Source of the DNA: Bifidobacterium breve
Lineage (GTDB): Bacteria > Actinomycetota > Acidimicrobiia > IMCC26256 > PALSA-555
Reading direction: 5' to 3'
NCBI GenBank assembly: GCA_945889545.1
Contig: CAMDCC010000185.1
Span: 1-6,146 of the forward strand
DNA length: 6,146 bases
Shown: positions 5,963 to 6,146 of the stretch, piece after piece
How positions within the stretch are numbered: position 1 is the stretch's first letter
How the letters are laid out: every line of letters begins with the position of its first letter
Translations under genes and position numbers: made by a program
Notes under the pieces: model-generated
The model's database searches: none
Seen by the model: only the letters and a program-made list of their open reading frames with translations
Told to the model about the DNA's origin: nothing

Positions 5963-5975
5963 GCCCGCTAATGCA

Positions 5976-6022
5976 TGCCAATGAACACGATTGCGATCGG
6001 TTGATTGGCAGACCGATCGTGT
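5976..6022. promoter_or_regulatory. Cluster of interleaved inverted repeats, candidate operator or recombinase/excisionase site
   Basis: Three perfect inverted repeats interlock within 47 bases: TGCCAAT (5976-5982) with ATTGGCA (6004-6010); ACACGAT (5985-5991) with ATCGTGT (6016-6022); and CGATCGGT (5994-6001) with ACCGATCG (6012-6019). The right-hand ACCGATCGTGT is the exact reverse complement of the left-hand arm once an extra TGCGAT is removed from it. The cluster lies 25 bases before the next + strand start and about 80 bases from the tRNA fragment. It could be an operator for the downstream gene or arm sites for an integrase or excisionase. Which one cannot be decided from sequence alone. 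Confidence 0.5.
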
Positions 6023-6035
6023 CACACCCCGCAGG

Positions 6036-6041
6036 TAGCCT
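6036..6041 (+). promoter_or_regulatory. Possible -10 element of a leaderless promoter
   Basis: TAGCCT fits the actinobacterial TANNNT -10 pattern and ends 6 bases before ATG 6048. That spacing would place transcription start at or next to the A of the ATG. GGGGA at 6042-6046 is too close to the start (1 base) for a normal ribosome site, which favours the leaderless reading. No clear -35 is seen. Confidence 0.35.
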
Positions 6042-6047
6042 GGGGAC

Positions 6048-6146
6048 ATGAGCACGGCAGCCAAGCGAGCACCTCGGTCGGTCGAAGACCTCGCGCCGGT
6101 CGACCGCGATCGGCTCGAACGCGCACTTCGACGCCTACGCGAGGCC
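6048..6146 (+). CDS. Unrecognised protein, N-terminus only (3' truncated)
   Basis: An open frame of 33 codons starts at ATG 6048 and is still open at the window edge. It begins MSTAAKRAPRSVEDL and continues with APVDRDRLERALRRLREA. The stretch is rich in Arg, Ala, Leu and Glu, and from about residue 20 it should form an amphipathic helix. Codon positions favour G or C in the third base, as in real genes here. I do not recognise the family. The preceding cluster of inverted repeats and possible leaderless promoter suggest a first gene of a regulated unit. If the tRNA-Gly fragment is an attachment site, this gene would be the first inside the element. That is inference. Confidence 0.6.
   Translation, partial: MSTAAKRAPRSVEDLAPVDRDRLERALRRLREA

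Noticed and set aside
5243..5971. A 242-codon + strand open frame across the toxin-antitoxin pair and tRNA region.
   Set aside because: It is antisense to two well-recognised genes. Its TTGFEPAT segment is the translation of a tRNA T arm read backwards, a known false-gene signature.
5897..6146. A group I intron interrupting the tRNA-Gly anticodon loop, with the 5' exon farther right.
   Set aside because: No 5' tRNA-Gly exon is seen before the window edge and no intron core is recognised. The region also holds a likely gene start on the opposite strand. It cannot be fully excluded beyond the window.
1..6146. CRISPR array, insertion sequence or transposase.
   Set aside because: No regularly spaced direct repeats, transposase motifs or terminal inverted repeats were seen.

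Overview
The window is high-GC DNA with GTG starts, tightly packed genes, a class III cyclase motif typical of actinobacteria and a short ribbon-helix-helix/MazF pair. All of this suggests an actinobacterium, possibly an acidimicrobial or other deep-branching lineage. The phylum call is inference from style; no marker gene settles it.

Left region (1-5119, + strand): one compact operon of five genes separated by -8 to +14 bases. It begins with the C-terminal two thirds of a LivM-type branched-chain ABC permease. Next, overlapping by 4 bases, comes a single polypeptide that joins a LivG-like and a LivF-like ATPase. Three CoA-metabolism genes follow: a family III (CaiB/BaiF) CoA-transferase, a thiolase-superfamily 'lipid-transfer protein' that lacks the catalytic cysteine, and a stand-alone DUF35 zinc-ribbon/OB-fold protein. 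The natural reading is uptake of a carboxylic acid (branched, terpenoid or steroid-like), its activation by CoA transfer, and carbon-carbon bond chemistry by an Ltp2-like enzyme complexed with its DUF35 partner. The substrate is not visible in the sequence.

Middle region (5100-5763, - strand): a MazE-like ribbon-helix-helix antitoxin and a MazF/PemK-type toxin share one overlapping stop/start. Just 8 bases after the toxin stop, with its own good Shine-Dalgarno, is the first ~24 codons of a class III adenylate/guanylate cyclase. It is cut off exactly where the DUF35 gene ends. This is a truncated gene, and it marks a rearrangement junction at about 5120.

Right region (5764-6047, 284 bases without an intact gene): this holds the 3' 45 bases of a tRNA-Gly(GCC) gene on the - strand, running from the anticodon loop to CCA with no 5' half. 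That is the footprint expected of an integrative element's attachment site. To its right lies a cluster of interleaved inverted repeats, then a possible leaderless promoter and the first 33 codons of a + strand gene that runs off the window. If the tRNA fragment is an attachment site, the element lies to the right, beyond the window, and an intact tRNA-Gly should close it.
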